Shown here in pieces: positions 10,206-24,000 of a stretch of 64,000 bases of DNA (position 1 is the stretch's first letter; every line of letters starts with the position of its first letter). The stretch covers positions 1 to 64,000 of the forward strand of contig WBMV01000281.1 of the NCBI GenBank assembly GCA_013396655.1. Direction: 5' to 3'. Below the pieces are notes generated by a model that was given only the letters and a program-made list of their open reading frames with translations, was not told the origin of the DNA and ran no database searches. This DNA comes from Campylorhamphus procurvoides (Eukaryota; Chordata; Aves; Passeriformes; Dendrocolaptidae). Both the position numbers and the translations under genes were made by a program.

Positions 10206-13200
10206 TCACAAACTTAGAAGCCTCCCACACCATGTACATGGGCATCTTTTTGGAAAAGTATCTGTCACAAATCGCCTTTACATGACCAGTAATGCAATTT
10301 CATGCACCTGTAATGCAAAGCAGGGCTGGTGCCAAAAAGTCATCAGATTTTTCTGTGGAAATTGAGAAGCTGCAAGTAGTGAAATGACAGACTGTAAACA
10401 CAGAAGAGCCATCAAACTCACCGAGCCCTTTGCCTGAGAAAGAAGAAAATTATGTTGGCAAATTAACTGCTTAAATGCCATAAAGACTTTCAAAAAGTCA
10501 GGTGTTTTGATGCAGATAAATGTCCTCCCTAACTTCCTGAAGAGGAGTCTCATGGTGTGTTGGCTATGAGACAGGAATATACGGTATATAAACATCATGC
10601 ACTTGTGTAGGAATATTTTCTTCTTAGTGGCAGTTCCTTTTCTTCATGCCTGTCTATTCTCATTGTTTGCTGCTAGGACTGAATGAGCAGCTGCCTTGCT
10701 CTGGTAGATGACCTATGGACTCATATATTTTTAATTTCTTTCCCTTGGTCTTATTTTTCTATGGTGAATTTTGAGGAGCAATGTGTTTTGCCATGTGTTG
10801 AGTAGATGTTAACACAAGAAAAAGAAACAACTGATTAACCTTGCAGCTTCAGTATAAAACTACTTCTAATTCAATTGCTGGGGAAACAGAATAGCTCCTC
10901 CATCTCCCTTTCCCTGACTTCATTCTTTTGAAGAGGTGAATACATCTCTATTTGAATATTTCAAAATTGAGGAAAAAATTTAACAGAATGGAGTGCCAAC
11001 ATAAATGTTCTCATATGAAACAGCATCCATGCAAGTGGCAGGAAAATGCATTAAAGTGACAGTAGGTGGCTGAATGCATCAAAAGAAATCAGATTTGACA
11101 TACACTGAATTATGATAGCAATGTGCTAACTTTTTGTATTGCGACTCAAAGGGGAAGAGATCTATCAGTATGCAAATTGACTTCATGCTAAACCAAGCAT
11201 CTTCTAGTATGCAAAATTAAGCTGTGTGTATGAGGGTTGTAACCCAGCTCAGGTTCAAAGGGTTACTTTGAAGTAACGTGTATTATGTGAATGGAAATTG
11301 TCATGGGTGAATATTGAGCAAACATCTGCTGAGATGTTTCCCTTGCAGGGAAAGTAGAATATGTTGGTCTGTTTTATTAAGAGGCAAATTAAGAGCAACT
11401 TTTGACAAGATAACCAGATGCTGGTTAAAAATACAGTAACATATTCACAGATTAAGATAACTAGAAGGTGTCAGTAAAAGGAATAGAATACAAGCAGCAG
11501 AACACTTCAGCTAGCATGGCAAAAGTAGCTCTGTATTCAGAAAGTGCTGCACGAACTGGCTGTGGCCATCGAGGCACCTGGAAAATCCTGTGTACAGGGG
11601 CTTCATGAGCAGTGAATGCTGGGATGAAGTCAAGGATGGGATGGAGGAAATTGTGCATCAAATGAAGCCACAGCAGAACTGAGCACAGGAGCTTGTGCAC
11701 TGCTCTGCCCACCTCTTAAATCACAAAGAAAAAACAGAAATTAAAATGCCATTTGAAGCTTTTCTGGATATGCTGATGCTAAAAGAGATAGTGTAGCCTT
11801 CCAGAGTCTGAATGTTTCTGTTCTGAGGGTGGCAGGGAGGCGTTTCCTCTCGGCTTAACATTGAGGAAAGCTGGGAAATGTTCCTGTGCTGGCGACTGAC
11901 TGGCCACATGTAATACAGCCCACAGCCACAGACCATAAATCTGTTTAACTCAGAGAAGTTATTTTGGGACCTGCCATGGTATCTGTCTCTTCTTATTAAC
12001 ATACCTAATGACAGGAGACTGGCTGCAGAGTGCCCTCTGTGCATGTTTCCAGTGTGTCACTGTAGCATCCTCTGTGCTGTGGAAGCCCCTCTGTGCCCAC
12101 CCAAGAATGCTGTTCACTGGTGCTTTGTTTTGCAGCAGTAGGTGAGGGATGCAAAGTGTGGGTGACATCAGTTTAGCACAGTGTTTTGCTTCTTCAGCTG
12201 GCCTAGAATATGCCACAGACCTCACTCTGTGTAGAGAAAGGAGGACAGATTCGCCCAGCTGTGAATTTTAGAAGCTGCCTCTTGCAATACATGGGGTGCT
12301 GTGGGGAAAGAACTTTGCTGGAAATCAGTTCTAGGACAGAGCAGGGTCGTTATCCCATTTAAGTCCCTGTTCTGACAGCCAGGAATGGCTGTTTTCTCTG
12401 GTAATAACAATTTGTTTTTATGGCACCTGCTTTGGGAGGCAGCCAGATTACTTTCCTATTGCCAGCTGTAACCTCTGCCTTAATGGGCATCTCATCCAGG
12501 CATGAGGTTTTGGTTTTTTATTTTCTTTTTGGAAAAAGCAGCGAAGAATTCTGAGATAATAATCAATCTGCAAGCAACAAAGTTATTAGCAGCCAGTGAA
12601 GGGCACTGTCTTCTAGTTATCTGTGGTTTGGATCTGGATTCACTAAAAAATGCCACAGCTCTGCTAAGAATGATAAGCCCCTTCCCTGCTTTTCTTTATT
12701 CATTTTTAGAAATGGTTGTATGCCCACTGGGTACAGGATCTGAATAACTGGACTTGTGCCTTTCGGTAATTTCACCAACCAGCCACTCAGTGTTTGAATT
12801 TAGCAGTGGCAACACCAGGTTAAACACAATTGATGCTGGATGGTTTAATTTTCCTATTTTTCATTTTTCATATTACCTGGTCTTTCATTTTAAATGGTAC
12901 TGACAATGCAGAATATTATCCCCCGCATTTGATGGATGGTATTGCTGGAATGATGTTTCGTGATCCAAGTAAAACTGACAAGAGCATAACAAAGCACAAA
13001 TAGAAAACAAACCCTCACTGACCACAAATTGGGTGTGCAATTACCCAGTTTTGGAAGGGAATCTTCTCTCTCACTGCAAATGGTTTGCACATTGCAAATT
13101 CTTTTGCCTAATGAAAAATACCTCATCGAACATGCTTTAGGTCTAAGATCAGTGCACATTTAACCAAGAGTTAATTAAGTTAACAGGGTTTAGAAATGAA

Positions 13201-14234
13201 CATAATGCACAGTTTGGAATTTGCATTCTGGCATGATTTGCAATTGGCTGAAACACCGTGTAATTGGCAAGCACGGGGAAGGTGAGTTGCTCTTTTCATG
13301 CTGTAAATGAATATTAACTATGCTCAGGGCTTTGGATAAATTAATTGGTTAATTTTTTCTGGACATCACTAGAATTTGGGTGTGTCCAGAATTACAAAGG
13401 ATCCAGCTGTGGAGGCAGTCAAAGTAATAAGAAAAGAGGTTACTGGGTTAAAGCTGAGGTTGGGGAGAGAAGGGAGGGAAGAGATGCTGTATCTGTGCAT
13501 TTTGTTGCAGAGGAAACAGTGGGAAACTAAGACCACATAGACCAAGCATTCAAATTGTCTCTTTTTGCCAGGGGCCAAATGATGCACTCTGATTGACTCA
13601 TTAAATGAGTTTTTTTACTCCCCTTTGAATCCCTAAATAGACAAATACTGCTGGAAAAAAAAAGTTTTACATTTCAGATGTTTCTCTTTTCAGTGTTGGC
13701 CACATTCCCTCATCTTTTACCAAGCAAACCAACAATGAAATGGTGATTCCTTGCCAATAATGTGACACACTCAGCTATTCCAAATAACAGGAACACAGCC
13801 TGGGAACACTCTGTGCTTCTGGGGGAGCTGAGGGAGGCTCTGATAGCCCAGGCTGCCTGAGGGAGCAGCTCCATGTGCAGCCTGGCCCTTGAGCAGTGCA
13901 AGGTGCAGTTAATGTCACCTTCTGCCTGTGATGTTCATAAGGGATGCCCAGCTCAACAGAGCAGCTGGCCAAAGAAAATCCAGGTTGTGAGGACAGGTCC
14001 CACTTTCCACTTCTTAGCAGCGTCTGCTTCCTCAATTTCTGCAGCAAGGTCTTGACTCCCTGACCTTCACGTGATCTGTCTTCTCTCATCTGATTCCTAG
14101 CTGTGCCAGCTTCCTTCTCAAAAGGAAAGAGCCAGCTTTCTTCTGGCAATTTCTGCTCTAGAGAGGGTTTTGTTTCCCTGTGCACACTTTGGCCATCCCT
14201 CTAGCAGTCAGAGAATGCCTTTCTCCAAGCTTCA
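10206..14234. other. 4 kb of unique DNA, no gene seen
   Basis: No known repeat is recognised in this block. It contains two octamer-like sites at 11168-11216 and an AT-rich, homeodomain-site-rich stretch at about 13160-13350. Open frames reach 136 aa (13775-14185, minus) without recognisable domains or flanking splice sites. Confidence 0.5.
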
Positions 14235-14482
14235 GCAATAGGACAAGAGGAAACCACCTCAGGCTGTGCCAGGGGACATTCAGATTTGATATCAGGAAGA
14301 ACTTCTTCATGGAAAGGGTGTTTAAAAATTGGAAGGGGCTGCCCAGGAAGGTGGTGGGGCCTCCATGCCTGGAAATGTTCAAGAAGCAACTGGATGTGGC
14401 ACTCAGTGCTCTGGGTTGGGCGACAAGGTTGGTCTGGATGATACTGGAGGTCTTTTCCAACCTTAATGACCCTGTGATACTG
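14235..14482 (+). mobile_element. CR1 LINE 3' end
   Basis: Forward CR1 text: 'ggacattcagatttgatatc', 'aggaagaacttcttcatgga', 'ggggctgcccaggaaggtgg', 'caactggatgtggcactcag' and 'tgctctgggttgggcgacaa', then 'ggtcttttccaaccttaatg' and a terminal 'cctgtgatactgtga'. The 'cactcagtgctctggg' wording places it with the copies at 24393 and 39222, a second CR1 3'-end type. Confidence 0.93.
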
Positions 14483-15834
14483 TGAGCCAATGTGTGCAGT
14501 TATATCTGGGTTTTTAGGTGTCTGAGACCAATTGAAAGGATTTTCCCTACAATATAGGCTTGTAAATCTGGGGGGTAAAAGTGCAACCAACACAACAAAT
14601 CTAGTCCCAGGTGCAGAAAAAAATGCTATTTTTGTGCACTTTGTTGTTTATTGTTTCCTACTTCTCTTCAGTCTTTTTATTTCTGGTTTCTTTGTGCTCA
14701 CAGTCTCCCTGCCTTATTAACTGTGCAGTGCCATCCTGCTTTGCTGGTGGTGACAGGCTGTCACCCTGCTGCAGATTTCCCCATTGCAGAGCCCTGCCAG
14801 TGACAAATCCTGACTCATCGCCCACGCTGGGCCAAAAACCACAGCTGGAAAAATCAGGAATGCAACCTTTGAGGATGACCCAAAACTCCTTCAGCTCCAC
14901 TGCTCCCAAGGTGGCTGAATCACAACCCCTGGGCTGCAGCTCCGGTGCCCTGTTGAGCTTTTACATGGCCATGTTAATTTTTTTCCTCCCTTTTTCCCCA
15001 TTGTACTTAATGCCTCTCTCCACCAAGGTGTGTTCTCTAGGAATGCCACTCTTCCCAATGTATTAGCCCCTTGGGCGCTTGGAGAAGACTGGAAGAGAGC
15101 AATAGTGGGGAATTTTGTATGCCCCTAGGAAGGGTTACAGGCAGGAACATCGTTGATTTGTTTAGAGCAGCTGGGAAAATCTAAGAGCTTCACTGCATTG
15201 GGTGTCTTTAAAAAAAAAAAAGATAAAGAAATCAGTTGTGTCATTATTTCTTTCCTCAAAGTTATGGATGGTGGTCGCACTGTAGTGGAAAACACTACAT
15301 CAAGTTGATGGGAAGAACCCAGAGGAGGTGAACGATGTCACTTGCCGAGGGGACTAATTTTATTCTCCAGAGAGGGAGGAAAAAAAGAAGGTCATCCAGT
15401 ACAAAGCTGGGAAGAGGCAGAAATTGTGTTTTGCCACTTAATTAACAACCATCCCATCTATAGCCTGTAGCTGTCCTGCAGTCCCATAACTGGGAGCAGA
15501 ACCTGTATTTTCTACCCCTCAGACCTCCCAAAACATGACATGAGGTATCAGAGAGTGTGACAGATCATCAGTGTGGGACACCTGTGCTGTCACATGTGCT
15601 GCCCCTAGCTGATCAGTGCAATTCCTTAATTAATTATCGATAGAGTCTGAGGCCTCCATTGCTTTTATTTTTAAAAATTAATTTTAATTAATTGGTGGAG
15701 GAATGCAATGGTTTATTTGGGGATGGGGGAAGAGACAGATAAAAGGAACTTTCCTTAATTAAACCTGTTATTCAGGGCTGGGGTTTTTTTTGGGAAGCAT
15801 TTGAATGAATATTTCTGAGGACTTCAATAAAAAT

Positions 15835-15893
15835 AAAGAAAGGAAGAAAAGAAGAAAGGAAGGGAGGGAGGGAGGAAGGAAGGGAGGGAGGAA
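15835..15893. repeat. Purine (GGAA/GGGA)n microsatellite
   Basis: About 58 bases of imperfect GAAA, GGAA and GGGA units, with no pyrimidines after the first few bases. Such polypurine tracts vary in length and can form triplex structures, but nothing nearby shows a function. Confidence 0.9.
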
Positions 15894-16621
15894 CCCACAA
15901 AACACCAGCCTTACCTGAATGATCAAAATGAAAGAAATGCTGATGAAAACCAGTAAGAAAAAGAGGGGAGATGAATACGAGGGGAGAGCATTTCAATAAA
16001 TGGACCCCTGTTCTCCTCAGAAGGTCTCTCTTCCCAGGCAGCAGTGACTGGAGAAATGAGATGACAGCTGTTCCCTCCCCCATCTGACTTTGCCCCTGAG
16101 GACTGGAAGATGTTTAATTTGATCTGCTTCTGAGTCCTCCCCCCACCCTCTCGAATCTCCAGGGATATTTTATCACTCAACACTGTTAAAATTTAGATGT
16201 TGTCAGCCCGCTACCTCAGCGGAGTTTGTACTTCATTTCTGTCTTCATCAAAAGGTAAAGCAAGTAGAGGATCCAAAATATACACAAACCCACGTTTTTA
16301 AAGGCAAGCTATAAACAAATAGAGGTTTCAGGAAGCAAAGGCTTCTGCAGGCTCCACGTTCTGCTTTTCCATGGATCAGTGGGTTAACTAAAGCCTATGA
16401 GAAGGCTCTCGGTTGTGTGATGGTTGTGACAGGTATTAGATTGGAGGGAAAAAGAGACAGAAAGAACTATCATTCAAAATGACACAAGGTTGGTGCTTAC
16501 AAAATAGGAGAAAAAAACCCAAGCTTATACAGAAAATGCTCCCCCTGGTTTACTGTTGTTTCAAAGCATCAGTGGGCACCAGGAAATCAGCTGGATGCTC
16601 AGCCTTTCCTTCTCAGTTGAA

Positions 16622-16656
16622 GTTTATTCATATAGTTTGTTTATTCATATAGTTTT
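16622..16656. repeat. 17-base tandem duplication
   Basis: The unit 'tttattcatatagtttg' occurs twice head to tail with no mismatch until the last base or two. It is probably a small replication-slippage duplication. Confidence 0.8.
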
Positions 16657-19600
16657 TAAAAATATAGATTGCCCTCTCCTGAATCAGAAAAAACAAAGAC
16701 TAAAATTAAACCTTACAGAAAGTCCTCTTTGGGTGATCACAAACACCTCCTGGTGTTTATAACTTTTCAGGACTGTGAGATTCCGTGTCTGGATACCCTT
16801 AATGTTCTTTGATGAGCCAATATTTGCGTGGGCATTTCATTACAGGAGGTAAAGACGTGAATGAAGTTTTGTAAAAATAAGCTTAATGAAGCTGCCAGAA
16901 GAAGCCCTAGGTTTAAAAGCTGGCAAAAACTGCCCTTGCTGCAATTAAGGCCTGCAGTGGAATATAATCCCCATTTGCCATTGGTGCCATTGTATCCTGA
17001 CAGGAAAGGAGAGGAAGCAGCTCACTGAACTTAAGACCTGCATGAAGATGTATTCTGTGGTTTAATGTGGAATTTTGCCAGCTGTTTGTTTGACCTTAAA
17101 TAAAAGTTAGGGTGGAGGGGAATTGTATAGGGGAGTGATTGGCAACACCTTGTCCCGTGAGTTCAGTTCCAATCTTGGGATTATGATTTCAGAATTTCAA
17201 GCCTCAAGATGATTTTTGGTGGTTGAGGATGCACAGCTGACTGCTGCAAAGCCATGAGAGAAATCTGGAGATAGGGAATTTAGGGCTTTCCTTAATGGGC
17301 AATGCCTTAATCAGCCTGTTACTCCTGCCTTTGTGAGAACAGGTCATAAGTGATGCTCTGGCCAAGCTCACCTTTCACTTTCATCTTCCCCCTTTAAATT
17401 TAACACCTCAAAGAAGTCCATAAATAGTCATATGGCTACTCATCTTAATGCAGTGCAAAGCTGAGATTCAGGTTAGCACAGGGACTTTGCAATTTCATGA
17501 TTATTATTTTTTGTATTAGCTACCAGGCCTCTGTCCTAAATTCTGCTGTGGTCTCGGAAATGGCACTGCCTGAGTTTATGTTCACATTTTCTTTTCAGGG
17601 CTGTGTTCACAGGCTAGAAAATAGTTAAATAATGAAGCTTTAGCTTTAGAGGCAGCACTGCTGTAGGGGAAAGATTCAGCAGCAAATTCTGCAAGTGTGG
17701 GGTCAGAACATACATTTTTTGAGCTCATGCCTAATTTGGGGGCAACACAGAAGTGTAGGAAGATATTCATAGCCCAGAGACCAAAAAGATACCCTTTCTT
17801 GTCTTCCATACTTCCATTAGGGGTTGAAACTAGGTGGATACACAGGCTTATTTTTATTTAAAGCTCAAATATTTGGTGTCCAATTGAATCATAAGGCTCT
17901 CTTGGAAACACATGGTGTACAGGCTGCAACCAGCAAGAGCGCTGGGGGGGATGCAGGGAGAGCAAACTGGGTTTGAATTCCTCTGGCTAAGAGGCTGCTC
18001 AGTGTGAGCTGCTCGAGGTTTTTCCCTTTCCCCTGGAACATTGCAGTGAGGAGCCTCTCTCCTTTTTTATAAGCTTGACTTGCAAATGGATTAGTTTGAA
18101 GAACTAGGAATAAATGAGATCTGCAAAGGTTCCTCTTTCCTTTCAGGGTTAATCCTCCCCCCCTCCATTCTTTTTCATGCCGCAATATCAACAAAGACTT
18201 GACTACAGGAAAATCAAAGCAGCTGGGGTGGGGAGAATAGGGGAAAACAAACAGAAGGTCAGGAGTTGTATTTATTCCTGCACATATTTGCTTATTTTCC
18301 CTCCCCTTATGCCTCCTTTATGTGATTTTTAGCAGTTGCCATCAGGTAGCACACTATCTGATGCAGTGTCATTACATTGTAGAAATTGCAGCAGTTTTGC
18401 AGTTTCCTAGATGTCATTCTGCCAGATATGTGAGCCTACAGCAGTTTGCATTTGTTACCCTTTCTGGTGTGCTCAAAATATCTCCTAGTATTCATGTAGA
18501 GATATGAAAGATTGCTTCCCATAGCGATGAATTGAACCAGCTTGTCATAACCAAAAAAATCAATGTATTTTTGGAAAGGGGAGACGTATGAGGAATAAAC
18601 CAGAATCTGGGGATTCTCAGCTTCTTATAGTGCTGTCAAAATGCTGAATTATTAGGATAGAAGTCATGGGTCTTAAATGAGCACTTCCAGTCTACTCTCC
18701 ATTTTGGTTGAAGGAGATCTCCAATTAGGAAAGGGGGGATTTGTGATTCCACTGATAATGTCTACATTTCACATACAACTTGTGCTGTGTGTCTTGTTCC
18801 ATGACATCTGGCTGTGATTAATCTCTGCTGTTCTCACGGCTCAGAAGGAAATACGAATGTCTGACAAATAAAAGGTGTTTTTGTCTACATTGCCCCTTTC
18901 TCTTCAGGCCTTTGCAGAACACATACGTCTGCATTTTTTTTTCCCCAGTACTGTGTTTTCTGTTCCTTAACACTGGTGCTGTTTTACAGGGGTAGTAAAT
19001 GCACAAACACTGTAAAGCACCTGGGGAAAAATCCTCACCTGCAGCAGGCTCAGCTAGTGCTCCCTGCCCTGCATAAAACCAGAGGCAAGCTGAGAAAGAG
19101 GAAATAATGATTTTTGTGGAAGAAGGCATTTTGTTGCAACAGATATATCTCATTAGTGCTGTGATGACATTAGATGCCAGGATATTCCATTTTAACTAGA
19201 TCATAAATTTGACTTTGCCCAAAGGATTTATCATCAGTGATGCCTGTGTTCCTGTAGCTTCTTTATGGTTTGCAATCTCAACTTCAGCCTCCTTAACCAG
19301 CACATGTTTTATCTAGAAATGGGAACTTGGTGCTCTTGTAAATTAGGATTGGAGTGCAAAGCTGGATTTTTGTTGCCTCCCTCCTGTTGACAAATGTTCT
19401 TCCTTTTAATCTATCTAGCTGACTAGGAAATGAATTAAACATTAGCTGAATTGGTGAAATAAGTGTTGAAATCCTTTCCTTGTGAAAGCAAAAAGCATTT
19501 CACCTGGCAGGTGTTTAACAGCCATTTGGTAGGTCAAGATTGAAGGCATATAGGATTATTTTGTTTTATTAAAAATGGAAGAAACCATCACAATTTTTCT

Positions 19601-20689
19601 TGATCATCTTTTCTCTAGCAATTTCTTCCTCTATGAAAATCTTATTCTCCATCTGCAGCAATTACAAATGTCATTTTAAACTCCTCAGAGGAAAAAGCAG
19701 AGAGGCAGAGACACAAGAGTAAGTACTCTAATTAATCAAGTACTCTAAATAATTATTCAATTTAAGGAGAAGCAATATGGCAAAATGTTGGATATGGGTA
19801 GCTTTACCTAACTACTACCACAGAGCTATTGATAATATTCTTGAGTACCAGAATTTTAATTTATCAAGTGAACCCCATGCTAATGCTACTGGTTTAAATG
19901 CACCCTTGCTCATCTAATTGCCTTCCAAGGTGGAAATGAGGTTTATGGTGGGGACTTTCCCCTTGAGTATCATCTCACAGTGCTTCTATAAATCAAATAT
20001 GTGAGTAATTTCAGCTGATTGATGTCATAAGGTTCCCACTTCACAAGTTAGATGAGTAGAGACATGGACTGAGGTAGGTGAAATATTCTAAATCATGTAT
20101 GGTTTGACCCTCACCAAGCCAAACTGATTTCCATTGAAAGTTTCCTGTATATAATGGGCTGGGTTTTAGTGCTGTCAAAATTCTCTCATTAATTTAGTAT
20201 TTTTTCCCCACATCTTAAAAGAAAAGTGTGTCGAAAGGCAAAATTGAAATGGTGAGGTTAGAAGGAGCAAGCTGAAGATGCCAAGTTATCATAATACAAA
20301 ATCCTTTACTTCCACTGTAAGGACAGCTGGATAATTTTAGGATCATAGATGTAACATAAAAAAATCAAAACTGGAGTGATCACTTTCACAGTAATGAGCT
20401 CAGAACTCCTTCCTTTTATCCAGGGGATGCTTTACTGGGGGTTTTTTCAATGTACTTGCTCACGATTCAGTGGGCTTCGTTTTGGTTTGTTTGTTCTCTC
20501 ATCACTTTGGCAGCTTTGACTCCTCCAGCTCGTGCAGGCCCTTCTGATCTAGGAAATCCCAAGAGATGGCATTTGCTTCCTTTGGAACAGGGGGCTAATT
20601 TTCACACCATAACAATCCAGGAGAGTATAAAGGAATCTCTTTGAAGCACAGCCCATCAGTGCATGAGGCTCTGTGAATTGAGGCTGTGG

Positions 20690-20690
20690 N
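20690..20690. other. Assembly gap written as a single N
   Basis: One undetermined base sits at the exact edge of a CR1 copy that lacks its expected 3' terminus. This suggests a gap of unknown true length rather than one miscalled base. Confidence 0.7.
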
Positions 20691-21080
20691 GACCATCCCC
20701 AAGAGTCACCCCCTGTCCCTGAGAGCATCACCCAACCCCTCCTTGAGCTCTGGCAGCCTTGGGGCTGTGCCCCCTGCCCTGGGGAGCCTGTTCAGCCCGA
20801 CCATCCTCTGGGAAAAGAACCTTTTCCCGAGATTCACCTAGCGCTGTCCTAACACAACTCCAGCCATTCGCTGGGTGCTGTCCCTGGTCCTCACAGACAG
20901 AGATCAGTGCCTGCCCCTCCTCTGCTCCTCCTGAGAAGGTTGTAACTCCAGTGAGGTCTCTCTCAGTCTCCTCTTCTCCAGACTGAACAGACCAAGTGCC
21001 CTCATTTTCCTTGGAATAGGATTCTTTTTGAAGCACATCTAGCTCTGAACTCATGCCCTGTTTTCTAGACCTTCTGATGT
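20691..21080 (-). mobile_element. CR1 LINE fragment missing its 3' tip
   Basis: The reversed CR1 text includes 'cctgtccctgagagcatcac', 'ttgagctctggcagccttgg' and 'gagatcagtgcctgcccctc', then 'gaggtctctctcagtctcct' and 'cttctccagactgaacagac'. CR1 copies are normally 5'-truncated with an intact 3' end. Here the last part of the 3' end, which should lie at lower coordinates, is replaced by the N at 20690. Antisense open frames of 108 and 75 aa are repeat-derived. Confidence 0.93.
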
Positions 21081-24000
21081 TATTGTGTCCAGATTTGATA
21101 TATTAGTTACTTGTTGGTCCAGGTCAGTATTCTCAGCATTTTGCTAATAAAATTTAGGTGTGTCTTCAGGGAGAGATGAAAAAGAGCCAGGTGGTTATTG
21201 ATGTGTGGAGTTGTCTCTGCTGTGATTTGCAAACCCTGGCATGGAAGTCCCTGAGTGTTGTTGCCTGTTTTTATTGTGTATCTCCTGTATCTCCAGCTGC
21301 TGTGCTGCTATAAAACCATTTTGTCCCCACAGTGGTGGAAACCAAGGAAAACTTCTTGTGGTGCCTCCTGCTCTAATCACCCTTTGGTCAGTGGCATCTC
21401 TTGGCATGTGCTATGGACTGTCTTGAGTGCAGAATGATGACCTTTGTGTAAAATACTTTGTCTGCTACCCTGAAAAGTATGTAAAAATGTCCCCTGCCTT
21501 TGTTCTGTCACTCCCTCTGGTCTGGCACTTCATACAAAGAGTTTTTCATTCTGCTTCTTTGTAATCCCAAATATTTTTATATGAGACGTTTCAACATAAC
21601 AGGCAGAGCATATTTTGTGCTAAACTGTCAGAGCTGATCAAAATATTGAGGATGTTCATTACATAAGATAGCCCTGGCTGGGCTCACATTCTCCCCTCAC
21701 CAGTCTCCTGGTGGATGACTTGGATCCCAGTTTGGCTCTAAGAGGTTAATTTATGACTGTGGATAACTCTGTGTGCCAGCTAAGCAGAGGAAGCTGAAAA
21801 AGGAAACAATGAAAAAGCATTTACTGAAGCCTGCCGGGTGATTAGGTGGGCAGTAGACATGAATTAGATTTTAAACTCTTATTTTTAAGGCCTTGGATGT
21901 TTGAGTCAAGCCTGCCACGGAGATAAAACACTCTGTATCTCCAGCAAGACAGATGCTCGCTGTCGAGAGAGGGATCGTGGCAGTTCAGCAGGGAGTTCTT
22001 TGCCAGCTTCTTAGGAGCAGTCAGCATTTACTTGGATGACCAGCAAGCTGGCTGATAACCAGAAATACGTGGGACAGAAGATAAAGGGTTTTCAGTGGGA
22101 CTGTGTTTTTAGCTGATGTGCACTTAAATATGATGGGATTGTGTCTACTCCCCAGGATACCTTCACTGAAAATAATCAAAATGCTTTAGCTTGGCTGCTG
22201 CGTTCATGGAAGATTTCCCTTCGCCATGTATTTTTGCATTTCTGTTTTATTTGTTCATCTGCAAAACTTAATCCAGCTCTGGAAAATAAAGGGGAGGTGA
22301 CATTTTGGCTGTTCTGAGATACAGTGCCTTGCATCTCAGAAAGGTGGTAATGTTGGAGCAAGGAGTGTTTGGGTTTGCTGTGCTTCTGCTATTGATAAAT
22401 GTTCTGTCTTTTCATCGTGCTTCAGGAAGAAAGCATGAATTAAACATTAATTGAACTGTATTGACTGCCAACACGTAGAAATCTTATTGTAGATGTTGGA
22501 GAGTGCAGAGGGCTGCAGGGCAGATTGCTGTTCCTTCATTGATTAGCCCAGGGGTAAAAAAGACTTGTTGACAGGGTGCTGTTCTTCTGTGAATATTTAC
22601 TTCCCGTGGTATTCCTGCAGAGGTGAGAAATACAGGAAAGACAGCTTGCAGTGTATGTCCTGTGTGACACTGTGGGGCAGGAAACAGTGATCTCCCCTTC
22701 AGCGTTTCATTGCTTCCAATAACATTAATTCTTTTGGTGTTTCTATATCGCACAAAATTATATCCTATGAGTGACTGAGAATTTTCTTCCAGTTAGCCTA
22801 GTATGTTTTTTGGGGTTTTTTTTAGTTATTGCTGCAAATCTCTGTGCCTTCTCTTTCCCGTGGCCCTTCTCCATGTACAGTAATAGGCTTTCCAGTACCC
22901 ATAGTAACGGATATTGGAGGTGACGGGCAGAGAATCCCAAAGCTGAGATTCCTGCCCTAGGATGATGGCCCTGGAATTTAAACAAAACATACAGTAGGCT
23001 CTGTATAGAGACAGCCCTCAAGCACTGGCTCAGGGGGATGGATGGAGGATTTTAAAACATGCTGTGACTTGGAGACTTTTATAATGCACCCATGGAAGGG
23101 AATCTGACTGAAGTGATGCTTTTTGTTTTTTGCTTTTGGGGCTGGACAGGCAGCATTTGCAAACAGCCTAAAAATAAACACGGCTCTGAAAAACTGCTTG
23201 TGCTCTGAGCAGGTGGTCATATCCTGCATGTAAAAAATAATGAAACCCCCACAAAAATTGCACAAAAAGACTTGTTTATTTTTTTTTTCCTGTGAGGGCT
23301 GTTGCCATTAACCCTGTAGGACACGTGAGCATTTTAGCGTAGTGAACCACAAAACCACACACAATTTTCATTGTTGCCCTCTGCAATACAGGCCACTAAA
23401 TAATCCCTTTCCTCCCCTGTCATTTCCTTCTTTTTAACATAAACATGCCCAAATGAATCCTGGAAATTCTGCAGGAATTTTGATTTTAGTGATACTGAAC
23501 ATTTAACACCTGCATTGACAAATCCTTTGGAGCCACACTAGGTACAAATCCTACTTTAATTTTCTATTCAAATCATGTTTATCAACACTTTGCTTCAGTT
23601 TTAAGTCCATAACAAGTGAATAATGCACCTTGTATACCTGTGCATGCTTTTCATGTTACTGAGACTGGATTTTTTTGCTTCTCTCCTCCCTCCCACACAT
23701 TCACTTCTTGCTGGGTTGCTGGAGCAAGGGCTGCAAACACTTGCTGTGAGTCTCAGGGCAAGGACAGTGCAAGAATCAGTGCACTTAAATCTCCCCATGT
23801 GTCTCATGAAATCAACCCAAAGCATAAGCAAACACCTGTAGGTATAAGAAAGATGAATTTCTTCCTTCATGTCAACTTTCAGAGAAGTCCATCTTCCAGA
23901 ATTGCCAGTATAAAGCTGATCATCAGTGAATTACTGAGGTGGAAATTCAATAGTTCCCCTCAGGGATGTGAGAATTCAGGCTTTGATAAGGAAAAGCAAT

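Larger units (their letters stand above)
14483..20640. other. 6 kb of mostly unique DNA, no gene seen
   Basis: Contains a purine microsatellite (15835-15893), a 17-base tandem pair (16622-16656) and an AT-rich candidate conserved stretch at about 16790-17010. A 151-aa frame at 14611-15066 begins with hydrophobic residues but has no known family features. No CR1 is seen between 14,483 and 20,690. Confidence 0.5.

Noticed and set aside
9732..10217. 161-codon frame and companions on both strands
   Set aside because: They lie entirely within a CR1 3' region that is non-coding or out of frame. The same repeat text recurs elsewhere with stops.
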